DNA of 64,000 nt from an archaeon (GTDB lineage Archaea; Thermoproteota; Nitrososphaeria; Nitrososphaerales; Gagatemarchaeaceae), in contig JAKASL010000003.1 of NCBI GenBank assembly GCA_021819035.1, forward strand, positions 1 through 64,000, written 5' to 3'. Under the pieces are notes generated by a model, which did not search any database, had not been told where the DNA came from, and saw only the letters and a program-made list of their open reading frames with translations. Shown here in pieces: positions 33,979-43,546 of this stretch. The position numbers and the translations under genes were made by a program. How positions within the stretch are numbered: the stretch's first letter is position 1; each line of letters opens with the position of its first letter.

Positions 33979-34521
33979 CTACCTCAGCGTCAAGGTCCGG
34001 CTCTCGAGCTGCCTCTTCATGGTCGGGACGTCGCTGCTGAGCCCGAAGTATTCGGCGAACCTTGCGGTGGTCTTGTAGGCCTTGCTCCTCCCCTGTCTTT
34101 CGCCGGCGATGAATCCGACCCCCTCGAGCTCCTTCAGGTGCTGATAGACGGTAGAGCTCCGCCTGAGGACGAGCTCCGAAGTGGTGATCGGCTGGAAGAA
34201 CGCGATGAAAGAAAGGGTCCGGAGCGCTGCCTTGGAGAGTAGGGGTCGCGTCGCGAACTTCCTCGCGGTCTGAGTGTACTTAGCCCTCAGCTGCATGGCA
34301 AAGCGCGGCCCGGAGTATTCCACCACCTCCACCGCCTGGAGCGCACCGTTGACCGCCTTCGCGATATCCCTGACTATCGACGCGGCTTTCCGTTCCGACG
34401 CCGTCCCGGCTACACGGGCTATCTCCTCCACCGACAGCGGCCTCCCGGCCGCGTAGAGCGCGGCTTCGACCTTGGCGACCATCTCCTTCGGGTACGTTCC
34501 GGCCCCGTCTTCGCTACTCAA
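33979..34521 (-). CDS. scpB: condensin subunit ScpB
   Basis: A 180-residue ScpB with two winged helices (VEAALYAAGRPLSVEEIARVAG; LSKAALRTLSFIAFFQPITTSEL). It binds the ScpA centre in the SMC-kleisin complex that organises and segregates the chromosome. It overlaps scpA by 8 bases. Confidence 0.9.
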   Translation of the reverse strand: MSSEDGAGTYPKEMVAKVEAALYAAGRPLSVEEIARVAGTASERKAASIVRDIAKAVNGALQAVEVVEYSGPRFAMQLRAKYTQTARKFATRPLLSKAALRTLSFIAFFQPITTSELVLRRSSTVYQHLKELEGVGFIAGERQGRSKAYKTTARFAEYFGLSSDVPTMKRQLESRTLTLR

Positions 34522-35176
34522 GCTGGCCCACCGATACCACCAGCGCGTCCTGGTCGGACTCCTCTTGGTTGATCACCACTTCGCCGTCGTTGGCAGCGAA
34601 CAGGAGGAGGATGAAGACGCGGGCGGCGTCGAGGGGAGGGAGGCCTTTGAGGAGGTCGGAGAGGAGCGCCCTCCCGGTCGCCCTCAGCCTCTCCACAAGG
34701 ATCTTCCTGAACTCGGAGAGGAGCGCCTGGATGGATACGACGTAGTTTTCAAAGTCCGGGGGCGGGAGGTCCGCGATGGCGAGCGGGTTCTGGTCCTCCT
34801 TCTCGTCCCTGACGACTATGTCCTGCAGGATTCGGCCGAGCTCGTCGAACAGCTCGTCTATGTTTGTTGAGTAGATCTCGTACCTGAAAGGCATCACTAT
34901 GAGCTGCGGCGGCTCCGAGGCCCCGACCAGCCTGCGCTGCATCCTGAGCTTCTCGAACAGGAACAGCGTCTCCACCTTGAGCCTGTAGATGGTCGCAGAG
35001 GACAGGGCTGCGGTCCCCGCAGCGCGCATATCGATGAGGTCTGTCTGCGATATGGCCTTCAGGAACATGTCCAGGAGCTCTGAGAGGTTGATCTCCCATG
35101 GGCTCTTGCGCTTCGCGAGCGAGGGGTCGATCAGGACGTTGAGCGGAGGGCGCCCGAGGAGGGCGGAGCTAGGCAC
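34514..35176 (-). CDS. scpA: condensin kleisin subunit ScpA
   Basis: A 220-residue kleisin. The N-terminal SMC-neck-binding part is PWEINLSELLDMFLKAI, preceded by the leader SLAKRKS, and the C-terminal winged helix is RVFILLLFAANDGEVVINQEE. Start GTG at 35176 overlaps the smc stop by 8 bases. smc, scpA and scpB form a tight operon. Confidence 0.9.
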   Translation of the reverse strand: MPSSALLGRPPLNVLIDPSLAKRKSPWEINLSELLDMFLKAISQTDLIDMRAAGTAALSSATIYRLKVETLFLFEKLRMQRRLVGASEPPQLIVMPFRYEIYSTNIDELFDELGRILQDIVVRDEKEDQNPLAIADLPPPDFENYVVSIQALLSEFRKILVERLRATGRALLSDLLKGLPPLDAARVFILLLFAANDGEVVINQEESDQDALVVSVGQLE

Positions 35177-38100
35177 TCCTCGGCACCTCGGCTGGTTTGT
35201 AGTGGACCACCCTCGAGGTCCCCCCAGCGGAGTAGACCCCGTATGTCATGTCGCTCTCCGCCACGAAGACGTCCCTGAGCGTGATGGCGATTATCTGCGC
35301 CTCGGCAGACTTCTCCTTCAGGAACTTCGCTAGGCTTCTCGAGTTGACCGCGTCCAGCGGGGCGTCAATCTCGTCGAAGAGATAGAACGGGTGGGTCTGG
35401 ACTGCCTGCATAGCGAGTATGAGCGACACCCCTGTCACCGCCCTCTGGCCACCGCTGTGCTGGGACGACTCGCGGAGCCCGTTCCCGAAGTCGGCGCGCA
35501 TGAATATCCCACCGGCGAGGATCTCGTCAGGGTTCTCGAGGTCGAGCTGGGCCCTCCCCCCGGTCAGCTTCGCGAAGATTGAGCTGAACCCGTTCCCGAC
35601 CTTCTCGAAGGCTGACATGAACACCTTCCTCTTCTCAGCCTCCACGCTCTCGATGAAAGCTATGATCGAGTTCCGCTCGCTCTCGAGCTCGTTGTGCCTG
35701 ACGGAGAGGTTCTTGTAGCTCAGGTACATCTCTGTATACTGCCTGTCGGCCCCCCTGTTCACCGAGCCGGAGGCTCCCTGGTACTCCTGCTGCAGCTCCG
35801 CCAGGAGGGACTCGCACGAGTCGAAGTACTCGAGCTCCTCAGCGTATCCGAGCATCCTCAGGCTCCCGAGCGCCTCTTCTATCTTCTCCTGGGTCGTCGA
35901 CGCCTGCCCCGCGAGGGCGAACACGTCCTTCTGGTGACCCGCCACGGACCTGGATACGGCGTCCCTCTCCTCCTTCAGCCGCTTCGCCTTCGCATCGAAC
36001 TCGTCCAGGACCGGCTGGCTCCGCTTGGACGACTCCATCAGCTTCGATATCTGGTCCTCGAGCGTCTTCTTCTGCTCCGCCAGCTCCCTGATCCTGCGGG
36101 GCGCCTCCCTCGCGAACTGCTTGTTCGACTGCAGGTCCTCCGTGGCGTTGGCAAGGTCAAGCTGGTTCTCCTCCAGGGCCCGCAGGAGCACGTTCTCCAG
36201 GTTCGCCTTTTCCCTGGTCAGGGTGAGGTTGATGTCCTGGATGCGGTTCCTGATTGCATCTATCTCGTCTGAGACCGACTTCTTCTCTGCGTCGAGCTCG
36301 GCGAGGTGCCCCTCCAGGCCGAGGGCCTGGGAGCCGGCGACTACCTGCTGGAGGGAGGCAATCCCCTTCGCGATTGACTCCTTCCTGTCGGCGTTGGCCT
36401 TGAGCCTCTCCTCCAGCCTGGCAACTACTCCGGCCTGCTTCTCATACTCCGCGTTCATGGCCTTGTAGATGCTCCTGTACCTCTTGGCCATCCGCGCTAT
36501 GGTAGTCGCCTCCGCCTTCAGGCTGGTGGTTGTGACGATCTTCTTGATCCGCTCCTTCATCATCGAGCGGGAACCTGACTCCAGCGAGTTTAGCTCGGAT
36601 CTCCTCCTCTCAATGGCCCCCTTGAGGGCTCCGACGGCGTCCTCGACCTCGCTGATCCCCTCGATGTTCTCCAACCCCTCCATCAGGTTGACCATAAGCT
36701 CCTGGTAGCCGTAGCTGAACGCCCTCCCGCCTGGCTCGAAGGTCTCCCCCGCCTCCGTAACGGCCCTGACCCCTTCTGAAGCCATGATGTACCCGATGGC
36801 CTCTGTCTCGACCAGGACCGAGTCCCCTGCGAGGAAGTTGACCAGACCATCGAACTCCCCCTCGCACTTTATCACATCGGAGAGCGGGCCGATAACCCCG
36901 GCCGACTTGTCCACGTCGGCTGCCTTGCATGACTCTACTTCGCTGAGCGGGATGACGGAGAAGCTCTTCGCCTTCAGCGACTTCGCCGCCTTGATTAGAT
37001 GGGTCATGGACTTCAGGTCCTGGACGATGAACGCACCGAGCCACTTCCCCATCACAGCGTTGACAGCCTTGGAGTACTGCTGCGGATACTTCACTATCTG
37101 GCCCAGCCTCCCGACGTAGCCCGGGACGCCGCCCTGGTCGCAGAAGTCCTGGAGCTTCAGCTGCCCGCTCCTCTCCCCCGCAAGGCTTTCTGAGAGGTGC
37201 CTGAACGCCTCTTCCTTCGACATCTCCGCCGACGCCTTCTCCAGTATCTTCGAGGCGCCCTGGATGGAGTCCACAAGCATCTCCCTCTTCTTCTCCTCCC
37301 CCGACAGGGTCTCGTCGAGGGTGCTGAGCTCCTTCGTGGAGGAGTCGTAGAGCCCGAAGAGCTCCTTGGTGTTCGCCTCCAGCTTCCCCAGGACCTCGGA
37401 GTACCCGTCGACCCTGAGCTTCAGCTCATCCAGGCGCTTCCGCTCCGCGCCCAGGCTGGCGCTGGTGGCGTTGATGGCCATCTCCACCTGGGTCTGCTTC
37501 TGGGTGAGGTCGGTCAGCTTCGCCTGCACCCTCGCAGTGAGCCTCCCCTTCTTCTCGATGGTCCCCCTCAGCTCCTCCCCGGCGCGGAAGAACTCCTTCA
37601 GCCTCTGCGCGAGCTCGGCGTGCTTGGCGTCGAGCTTCTCCATGTCTGCCGTCAGCTGCCTCACCGTCGAGGAGGCGGCGTTGACCTCCTTCTGCTTCTC
37701 AGATACGACCTGCTTCAGCTGCGGCACCGTCTCCCCCTCTAGCTCGGCGACGTTCCCCTCGGCCGTCTTGTAGTCAGACTCCAAGGTCTCGAGCTCGTTC
37801 CTGAGCTCGGCGAGCTGGAACTGCAGCTCGACGTGGCTCGCTCCCCCTCCCTGGATGACCTCCACGATGAACTTCGTCTTGTCGCTCTCGACCTGGGATA
37901 TGCGGCTCTCCAGCTCGACCAGCCTCGCCCCCAGGTCCGCGAGCTTCCCGTTGAGCTCCTGCTCCTGCGACCTGATGTCTGCGAGCCTCCCCTTCAGGTC
38001 GGTCACCCTCTTCGAGGTGATCACCGCGTTGAGCCAGTTTATCTGGGACTCGAGCAGGTCATACCTGACCATCTCGGTCCTCTGGGAGTCGAGCGACTCG

Positions 38101-38729
38101 AGGGTGCTCTTCATCTCGCCGATGCGCGCCATGGCCACCTCGAGCCTCTGGTCGGCCTGGCTGAGCTGCCTCTGGGCTTCTGACTTCCGCTCGTCGAACT
38201 TTGATATGCCGACGACGCTCTCGATTACCTTCCTCTTCTCCTCAGGCGTCAGGTCCGCCATCCTCGTAGCAGCCCCCTGGGCAACGATGTTGAACCCCCC
38301 CGGCGCCAGCCCGGCCAGGTCTATGATCTCAGTGATCGCGCTCCTGGTGCTCTTTCTCCCGTTGAGGTAGTAGCTGTTCTCGCCGTCTTCCCTGAGCTCC
38401 CTCGTGATGGTGACCAGGTCTGAATCCACCGGTATTGCCCTGTCGGAGTTCTCGAACTGTAGTGTGACCCTGCAGGCGTTGGGCTTCCCCGCGCCGGGCG
38501 AGTCCTCTTTCCTCGGGTCGTAGATCAGACCGGACAGCCTCCCGTTCGCCGCCCTCAGCGCCTTCGGCGAGTTCTCGCCGATGGTGAACGCGATGGCGTC
38601 TGCGAGGTTAGACTTTCCGCTGCCGTTAGGCCCGGTGATGACGGTGAACCCTCGCTCGAAGTTCACGACCACGGTCCGAGGGCCGGAAGACTTGAAGCCG
38701 CGCATCTCCAGCCTTCGAATATACGTCAC
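35169..38729 (-). CDS. smc: chromosome condensation ATPase SMC
   Basis: A 1186-residue SMC: Walker A TGPNGSGKSNLADAIAFTIG near residue 35, long coiled coils, a hinge around residues 530-660 (GVPGYVGRLGQIVKYP), the return coil, then the ABC signature SGGQRAVTGVSLILAM and Walker B YLFDEIDAPLD. I chose GTG 38729 (M-T-Y-I-R-R-L-E-M-R-G-F-K-S), which matches SMC N-termini and lies behind a TATA box. The open frame upstream to 38948 is not conserved. Confidence 0.95.
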   Translation of the reverse strand: MTYIRRLEMRGFKSSGPRTVVVNFERGFTVITGPNGSGKSNLADAIAFTIGENSPKALRAANGRLSGLIYDPRKEDSPGAGKPNACRVTLQFENSDRAIPVDSDLVTITRELREDGENSYYLNGRKSTRSAITEIIDLAGLAPGGFNIVAQGAATRMADLTPEEKRKVIESVVGISKFDERKSEAQRQLSQADQRLEVAMARIGEMKSTLESLDSQRTEMVRYDLLESQINWLNAVITSKRVTDLKGRLADIRSQEQELNGKLADLGARLVELESRISQVESDKTKFIVEVIQGGGASHVELQFQLAELRNELETLESDYKTAEGNVAELEGETVPQLKQVVSEKQKEVNAASSTVRQLTADMEKLDAKHAELAQRLKEFFRAGEELRGTIEKKGRLTARVQAKLTDLTQKQTQVEMAINATSASLGAERKRLDELKLRVDGYSEVLGKLEANTKELFGLYDSSTKELSTLDETLSGEEKKREMLVDSIQGASKILEKASAEMSKEEAFRHLSESLAGERSGQLKLQDFCDQGGVPGYVGRLGQIVKYPQQYSKAVNAVMGKWLGAFIVQDLKSMTHLIKAAKSLKAKSFSVIPLSEVESCKAADVDKSAGVIGPLSDVIKCEGEFDGLVNFLAGDSVLVETEAIGYIMASEGVRAVTEAGETFEPGGRAFSYGYQELMVNLMEGLENIEGISEVEDAVGALKGAIERRRSELNSLESGSRSMMKERIKKIVTTTSLKAEATTIARMAKRYRSIYKAMNAEYEKQAGVVARLEERLKANADRKESIAKGIASLQQVVAGSQALGLEGHLAELDAEKKSVSDEIDAIRNRIQDINLTLTREKANLENVLLRALEENQLDLANATEDLQSNKQFAREAPRRIRELAEQKKTLEDQISKLMESSKRSQPVLDEFDAKAKRLKEERDAVSRSVAGHQKDVFALAGQASTTQEKIEEALGSLRMLGYAEELEYFDSCESLLAELQQEYQGASGSVNRGADRQYTEMYLSYKNLSVRHNELESERNSIIAFIESVEAEKRKVFMSAFEKVGNGFSSIFAKLTGGRAQLDLENPDEILAGGIFMRADFGNGLRESSQHSGGQRAVTGVSLILAMQAVQTHPFYLFDEIDAPLDAVNSRSLAKFLKEKSAEAQIIAITLRDVFVAESDMTYGVYSAGGTSRVVHYKPAEVPRSA

Positions 38730-38767
38730 AGGAAGATTTGCCCCGACTATAGGACAGGTTCGACAGT

Positions 38768-38776
38768 GGATATAAG
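38768..38776 (-). promoter_or_regulatory. TATA box of the smc operon
   Basis: CTTATATCC on the minus strand; predicted transcription start near 38746, leaving a leader of about 17 bases before the smc GTG. Confidence 0.55.
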
Positions 38777-39016
38777 GGAATCGGAGCCTGATTCGTCGTG
38801 ATAGGTCAGACCTCGACCGCCGCCGAAGGGCGGTTTTTCTGAGCGAGCGCCCATCGAAAGAGGAGGCGGCCATGATGGGTTGTTTTAGGCTCTTTTTCAT
38901 CCGAAAGTCAAGATTCCAACTCTGGCAGCCGGCAGGCGCTCTATTCAAGCCGTCTGGAAGGGCCCGTATCGGGTCGACGGGAAGACAGTAATAATGCGGG
39001 GCGCCACCCGGGGCCG

Positions 39017-40057
39017 TTGACGGTGTTTTCTCGCAGACGCAAGAGGGTCCTCGCGCTGGCCAAGCGGGAGCAGGCGGTGGCGTTCACGGCGCCCAACCTG
39101 TTCTATCTGACGGACTTCTTCGGCGGGGGAGCGGCGGTGGTCCAACCAGACAAGACGGTGGTCGTTACCACCCCATTGGAAGCAGACAGGGCCATGGAGA
39201 CATGCAAGGAAGCGGAGGTCGTGGTGGTCAAGAGATGGAAGGACGTCCAGCTCGAGATAGAGAGGCAGCTCGGAGGGGGGAAGGCGGTGACAGACCAGCG
39301 CGGGGTCGACTCCGCGAAGATAAAAGCGAAGCCGGAGCTCTTCCTCGAGGCGCGGAGGTTCAAAGACGAGCCGGAGCTCGAGCGGATTCGTAAAGCCTGT
39401 GCCAAGACGGACAAGACGTACGAGACACTTGAGAGCGTCCTTAGACCAGGCAAGACTGAGTGGGAGCTGGCGGCTGAGGTGATGAAGACAGCGCTGGAGG
39501 AGGGACTCACCCCATCCAACTCTGACTCGTCGCTGGGGCCGATCATCATAGCGTCCGGCCCCCACGGAGCCTACGGCCACTCTGAGCTGTCTGGGAGGGA
39601 GGTGAAGCGCGGCGACTTCGTCGTGGCCGACCTTTTCTTCAGATATGAAGGGTACAACTCCGACGAGACGAGGACCTTCGCCGTCGGGAGCGTCACCTCA
39701 GAGATGAAGAAGGCCTACGCCGTGGTGAAGGAGGCCCAGCAGGCAGCCATCGAAGCCGTTAGGGACGGGGTGGCGTGCGGCGCTGTGCACGACGCCGCTG
39801 TGGGCGTCCTCCGCAAGCACAGGATGGACAGGTACCTGAACCACAGCGTTGGGCACGGCGTCGGCATCGACATACACGAGTCTCCGGGGATATTCCACGG
39901 GAGCGAGGTAAAGCTCGGGAAGAACGACGTCATCACAGACGAACCTGGCGTTTACTTCGTCGGGAAGTACGGGATCAGGATAGAAGACACCCTCAGGGTC
40001 GGCAAAAGCGCCGAGCTCCTCACCAGGTTCACCAAGGAACTGGTCACCTGCGGCTAG
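39017..40057 (+). CDS. M24 family Xaa-Pro aminopeptidase-like metallopeptidase
   Basis: A 346-residue creatinase/prolidase-fold protein. The N-terminal domain (residues 1-125) contains NLFYLTDFFGGGAAVV. The catalytic pita-bread domain carries the five metal ligands: Asp in VVADLFF, Asp in YNSDETRTFAVG, His in HSVGHGVGIDIHES, Glu in TDEPGVYF and Glu in GIRIEDTLRV. TTG at 39017 or GTG at 39023 are possible starts. It probably removes N-terminal residues before proline; exact substrate unknown. Its end overlaps the converging pantoate kinase gene. Confidence 0.9.
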   Translation: MTVFSRRRKRVLALAKREQAVAFTAPNLFYLTDFFGGGAAVVQPDKTVVVTTPLEADRAMETCKEAEVVVVKRWKDVQLEIERQLGGGKAVTDQRGVDSAKIKAKPELFLEARRFKDEPELERIRKACAKTDKTYETLESVLRPGKTEWELAAEVMKTALEEGLTPSNSDSSLGPIIIASGPHGAYGHSELSGREVKRGDFVVADLFFRYEGYNSDETRTFAVGSVTSEMKKAYAVVKEAQQAAIEAVRDGVACGAVHDAAVGVLRKHRMDRYLNHSVGHGVGIDIHESPGIFHGSEVKLGKNDVITDEPGVYFVGKYGIRIEDTLRVGKSAELLTRFTKELVTCG

Positions 40058-40970
40058 CGCCTACAAGGCCGGCCTTCTGAGCGCCCACGTCGAAGACGTC
40101 CACCCTCACCCCAGGGCCGAACCGTCGCAGCGCGGTTGATACCCTGTCCGCCCCTTCCGCATCCGTGACGCAGTGCACGGAATACCCGATCATGTTCTGG
40201 CTCGCGTACTTCGCCCCCGCAGCCTTGGCTGCGGCGATGAGCTTCTTCACCTCAGGGGACTCGAGGCCGAGCCCCTTCGAGAATCGCTCCCCCTCCGAGG
40301 CGAGGACGTCCAAGGTCGGCTCCGCCAGGAACGCGGACAAGGACGAGCGCCCCAGCGAGTTGATCCTGTAGCTGACGGCCCTGGAGGAGAGGGCGTCCTT
40401 CTTGTCGAAAGAGGCGATGTATCCGGTGACTATTCTCGTCCGGGCGGGGACGTCCACGGCGACGAAGCGCGACTCCCCGGGCTCCCCGGGGACAGTTATG
40501 GCGCCCGCACCCACGAAGTCGTACACCACAGACACGGTCCCCAGCCCGGTCTGTTCGATGACCTCTGCCCTGTGGGCGGAGAGGGCGAGGACCCGCTTCG
40601 GCTCATGTATGCCGGCTGCTTCGGCAGCCGCATAGACTGCCGACGTTGCCGCCGCAGCGCTCGACCCGAACCCGCCCCCTATGGGGGTGTCCACCGTCTG
40701 GTCGATGCGTAGGGAGATGCCTGCCTTCCCTGACGCAGCCAGGAGGAGCTCGACGGCCCTGCGGGTGGTGCGGGCGTCATAGGACGCGTCCCCGTTCACA
40801 ACGGTCGTGACCCCGCCCCCCTCTGCCGCTTCTGCGCTTGAGACGGTCCCCTTCGAGAGGATGTACCCCCCACCGGTGGCTCCGAGGGCTTCCCCTGAGG
40901 CACCGTAACTGACCTCGAAGAAGTTGGTTATCGCCGAAGGCGCGAAGGCGACGGAGGGGTTAGGCCGCAG
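40044..40970 (-). CDS. archaeal pantoate kinase (GHMP family), no standard start codon
   Basis: GHMP kinase phosphorylating pantoate in the archaeal CoA pathway. The N-terminal AFAPSAITNFFEVSYGASG and ATGGGYILSKGT, the ATP loop PIGGGFGSSAAAATSAVYAA and TGLGTVSVVYDF fit the family. The conserved N-terminus extends upstream of the first GTG (40799) to about 40950, but the frame then meets a stop at about 41018-41020 without any ATG, GTG or TTG. CTG at 40970 (L-R-P-N-P-S-V-A-F) is the only plausible start and gives 308 residues, the family size. It overlaps the stop of the membrane protein gene upstream. Confidence 0.85.
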   Translation of the reverse strand: MRPNPSVAFAPSAITNFFEVSYGASGEALGATGGGYILSKGTVSSAEAAEGGGVTTVVNGDASYDARTTRRAVELLLAASGKAGISLRIDQTVDTPIGGGFGSSAAAATSAVYAAAEAAGIHEPKRVLALSAHRAEVIEQTGLGTVSVVYDFVGAGAITVPGEPGESRFVAVDVPARTRIVTGYIASFDKKDALSSRAVSYRINSLGRSSLSAFLAEPTLDVLASEGERFSKGLGLESPEVKKLIAAAKAAGAKYASQNMIGYSVHCVTDAEGADRVSTALRRFGPGVRVDVFDVGAQKAGLVGASRR

Positions 40971-41754
40971 TCCTGGTCGCCCCCAGCCCCTTCCCTGTGA
41001 GGAGGCTCGCCAGGGGACCGAAGATCACCACGGCCACGCCAGCAATCGCGAAGTAGGTGGCCAGTCCGGGCCACCCGCTGAGGGTCGATGGCGCCAGGAG
41101 GAATATCGCACCCCCGAACCCGACGAAGACCAAAGAGAAGACCAAGGACCAGGCCATCTGCCTCCTCCCGACCCCTGACCAGTCCGGGACGTATCTGAGC
41201 ATCTTAGAGCGCCCGATTATGGGGCTCGTGGCCCTGACGAGTGCCGGGACGCCGATGAGTACCGCGGGTATCGCGGTCATGTCCCAGTAGACAGTGAAGC
41301 CCAAGATGAGGCTGACCGACGGGAGGGGGGCCAGCCACCAGAGCAGGGCCCCGGCCGTGAAGTTGCCAAGGGTTAGGAAGCAGACGGTGGCTGCCACGAA
41401 CGACGACCATGACCTGTACTTCTTTACGAAGACCGCGAGGAGCAAGGTGGCGACGAAGTTCGCGGGGGCACCGACCGTCAGCGCGAAGAAGGGGGTCGTG
41501 GCGCCGAGCGGGACCAAGAAGAACAGGTCGCCAAGGAAGGATCCTATCCCAGCGCCCAGGGCCGCCGGGATGGCGTCCGATGTGACAGCGAAGTACACGG
41601 GGATGAACGACGCGATGAACAACTGACCTACCCCCCAAGGGGTGCGTATGTAGGCCGTGATCCCCTTGGCCAGAGCGAAGAGGGCAGCCGAGACGGCTAT
41701 GACGCTGACCTGAGCCGTGACGCTTGCTCTGGGTGGTCCCAGGGTGGTCGCCAT
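40960..41754 (-). CDS. multi-pass membrane protein, ECF S-component-like
   Basis: A 264-residue protein with about seven hydrophobic segments. The first half (TPWGVGQLFIASFIPVYFA, AALGAGIGSFLGDLFFLVPLG, VGAPANFVATLLLAVFVKK) resembles S-components or related substrate-specific membrane proteins. It overlaps the pantoate kinase gene by 11 bases, suggesting a link to CoA precursors (pantoate or pantothenate uptake), which is inference. A TATA-like GAAATACG at 41777-41784 on the minus strand makes a leaderless mRNA from ATG 41754 likely. Confidence 0.65.
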   Translation of the reverse strand: MATTLGPPRASVTAQVSVIAVSAALFALAKGITAYIRTPWGVGQLFIASFIPVYFAVTSDAIPAALGAGIGSFLGDLFFLVPLGATTPFFALTVGAPANFVATLLLAVFVKKYRSWSSFVAATVCFLTLGNFTAGALLWWLAPLPSVSLILGFTVYWDMTAIPAVLIGVPALVRATSPIIGRSKMLRYVPDWSGVGRRQMAWSLVFSLVFVGFGGAIFLLAPSTLSGWPGLATYFAIAGVAVVIFGPLASLLTGKGLGATRTAA

Positions 41755-41788
41755 TCCCTCCGAGTCCGAAGCCTTCGTATTTCAGCGT

Positions 41789-41809
41789 GGTCTATAGTAA
41801 CTATAGACC
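41789..41809. promoter_or_regulatory. perfect 21-bp palindrome between divergent genes
   Basis: Arms GGTCTATAGT (41789-41798) and ACTATAGACC (41800-41809) flank one A. It stands directly upstream of the presumed TATA box of the minus-strand membrane protein gene and about 90 bases before the TATA box of htrA. This is the form of a dimeric repressor or activator site; the regulator is unknown. Confidence 0.6.
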
Positions 41810-41925
41810 TCTCTATGACATGCCGCACGACCAGGCGCCTTGCGGCGAGACCTGCGAAAGATTCGGCATTGATTCGGGAACGATTCCGGAAATCGAGTAA
41901 ATACGAGAAGCGCAGGCACGCACAT

Positions 41926-43140
41926 GTGGAAGTCGAGGCGCCTCGTCCGAAGTGGCGGCTGACCGCCGTGTTGATAGCCGCTCTGCTCGCTGTCTCCTTT
42001 GTAGCCTACTACGAGGCGACCAGCAGCCATGGTCAGGCTCCGCAGCTGAGCAGCCTCCAGGCGGAGGTTGCGAGCCTCAAGGCCGCCAACCAAGCGCTCG
42101 AGAACCAGCTCGCCGCGGCCTCGGGCCAGTCGAACCAGTCTTTCTCCGGGGCGGAAGAGCTTTATGCGAACCTCAGCGTCAGCGTGGTGACCATCCAGAG
42201 CTATGCGCTGGTGACCCAGAACAGCTTCTTCGGGCAGATCTCTTCGCTCGAGAGCGTGCAGGGCTCGGGGTTCGTCATCGAGTACCAGGGCGCCCCCTAC
42301 ATCGTCACCAACAACCACGTGATCAGCGGGGACACCAACATCACCGTCACATTCTCCGACGGCAACTCCTACCCTGCCCAGGTCAAGGGGACCGACCCGT
42401 ACAGGGACCTCGCGGTCCTGCAAGCCATCGCCCCTGCAAGCGAGTTCCACCCCGTGGGAATCCTTGGATCCCCCGACGCCGTGGCGGTTGGGGAACAGGT
42501 GTACGCCATCGGGAGCCCTCTGGGGCTCTCCGGGTCGATGACCGAGGGGATTGTGAGCCAGACAGGGAGGACCATCACCGAGTCGACGACAGGGGTGACC
42601 ATCCCTGACGTGATACAGTTCAGCGCCGCCATCAACCCAGGCAACTCGGGCGGGCCCCTGCTGAACTCTTTCGGCGAGGTCGTAGGGATCACCACAGCCG
42701 CGGTGACCAGCTCACAGGGCCTGGGGTTCGCCATACCTGCCAGCACAATATCACGCGAGCTCCCGTCGCTGGTGACCACCGGGAACTACACCCTCCACCC
42801 GTACCTGGGGATATCGGCCAGCGCGGACATGACTTATCAGCTCGCCCAGGCCATCGGCTCGAACGTGACCTACGGCGTCCTGGTAGAGTCGGTGGCGGCA
42901 GGCGGCCCCGCGGCCCAGGCAGGGCTCATCGGAGGGACGCGGACCATTACAGTGGAGGGGACCACCTACCAGATAGGAGGCGACGTCATAGTCTCGGTCA
43001 ACGGCACCAAGGTGACAGGGACCGACGCGCTCAACGCCTGGCTTGAGGTGAACGCCCTGCCAGGCCAGACCGTGCAGCTGGGCGTGATACACGCAGGCGC
43101 ACCTGAAACAATCAGTGTTCAAGTTGGCGCTCTCCCATAG
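41926..43140 (+). CDS. membrane-anchored HtrA/DegP-like serine protease
   Basis: A trypsin-fold S1C protease with one N-terminal membrane anchor (WRLTAVLIAALLAVSFVAYY), a coiled-coil spacer and the catalytic triad His in TNNHVISG (about residue 131), Asp in DPYRDLAVLQ (about 161) and Ser in NPGNSGGPLLN (about 241). A C-terminal PDZ domain (about residues 305-400) follows. I place the start at GTG 41926 because a TATA box (GTAAATAC, 41897-41904) sits the right distance away for a leaderless mRNA. The frame is open back to ATG 41815. It degrades or refolds damaged exported proteins on the outer face of the membrane. Confidence 0.88.
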   Translation: MEVEAPRPKWRLTAVLIAALLAVSFVAYYEATSSHGQAPQLSSLQAEVASLKAANQALENQLAAASGQSNQSFSGAEELYANLSVSVVTIQSYALVTQNSFFGQISSLESVQGSGFVIEYQGAPYIVTNNHVISGDTNITVTFSDGNSYPAQVKGTDPYRDLAVLQAIAPASEFHPVGILGSPDAVAVGEQVYAIGSPLGLSGSMTEGIVSQTGRTITESTTGVTIPDVIQFSAAINPGNSGGPLLNSFGEVVGITTAAVTSSQGLGFAIPASTISRELPSLVTTGNYTLHPYLGISASADMTYQLAQAIGSNVTYGVLVESVAAGGPAAQAGLIGGTRTITVEGTTYQIGGDVIVSVNGTKVTGTDALNAWLEVNALPGQTVQLGVIHAGAPETISVQVGALP

Positions 43141-43246
43141 CATACCCGCTAGTGGCGGAGAGGGGGCAGCGGCCCGCCAGCCCTCCCGCGCAGCCACCGG
43201 AGGCACGATACTGTTATTGCGACCGGCCTACGGCGAGTCAGTCGCG

Positions 43247-43546
43247 TTGGACCCGTTCGAGCGTCTACTCTGGTGGCTGTTCGCGGGGAGCACCGGGGCA
43301 CCCACCAGGGCCGTGGTCCTGAGAGCCGTCAAGGAAGAACCCAGGAATGCCCAACAGCTGTCACGGGCCCTCGGCCTGGACTACACGACGGTCCGCCACC
43401 ACCTCAGGGTGCTCGCAGACAACCGCATCGTAGTGACCGAGGGGGAGACATATGGGAAGCTCTACTTCGTCTCAGACGCCATGGAGGCCCATTGGTCCGC
43501 GCTGGAGGCAATACTCGAGAAGTCAGGGGCGAGGAGAAAGGGATGA
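43247..43546 (+). CDS. winged-helix transcription regulator
   Basis: About 99 residues from TTG 43247 (M-D-P-F-E-R-L-L-W-W-L-F-A-G-S), an N-terminus common in archaeal ArsR-like regulators that control adjacent membrane proteins. The wHTH reads TRAVVLRAVKEEPRNAQQLSRALG with recognition helix TTVRHHLRVLADN. The frame is open to 43115 but the extra codons overlap the htrA end and are not conserved. The stop overlaps the start of the next gene (ATGA). Confidence 0.75.
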   Translation: MDPFERLLWWLFAGSTGAPTRAVVLRAVKEEPRNAQQLSRALGLDYTTVRHHLRVLADNRIVVTEGETYGKLYFVSDAMEAHWSALEAILEKSGARRKG

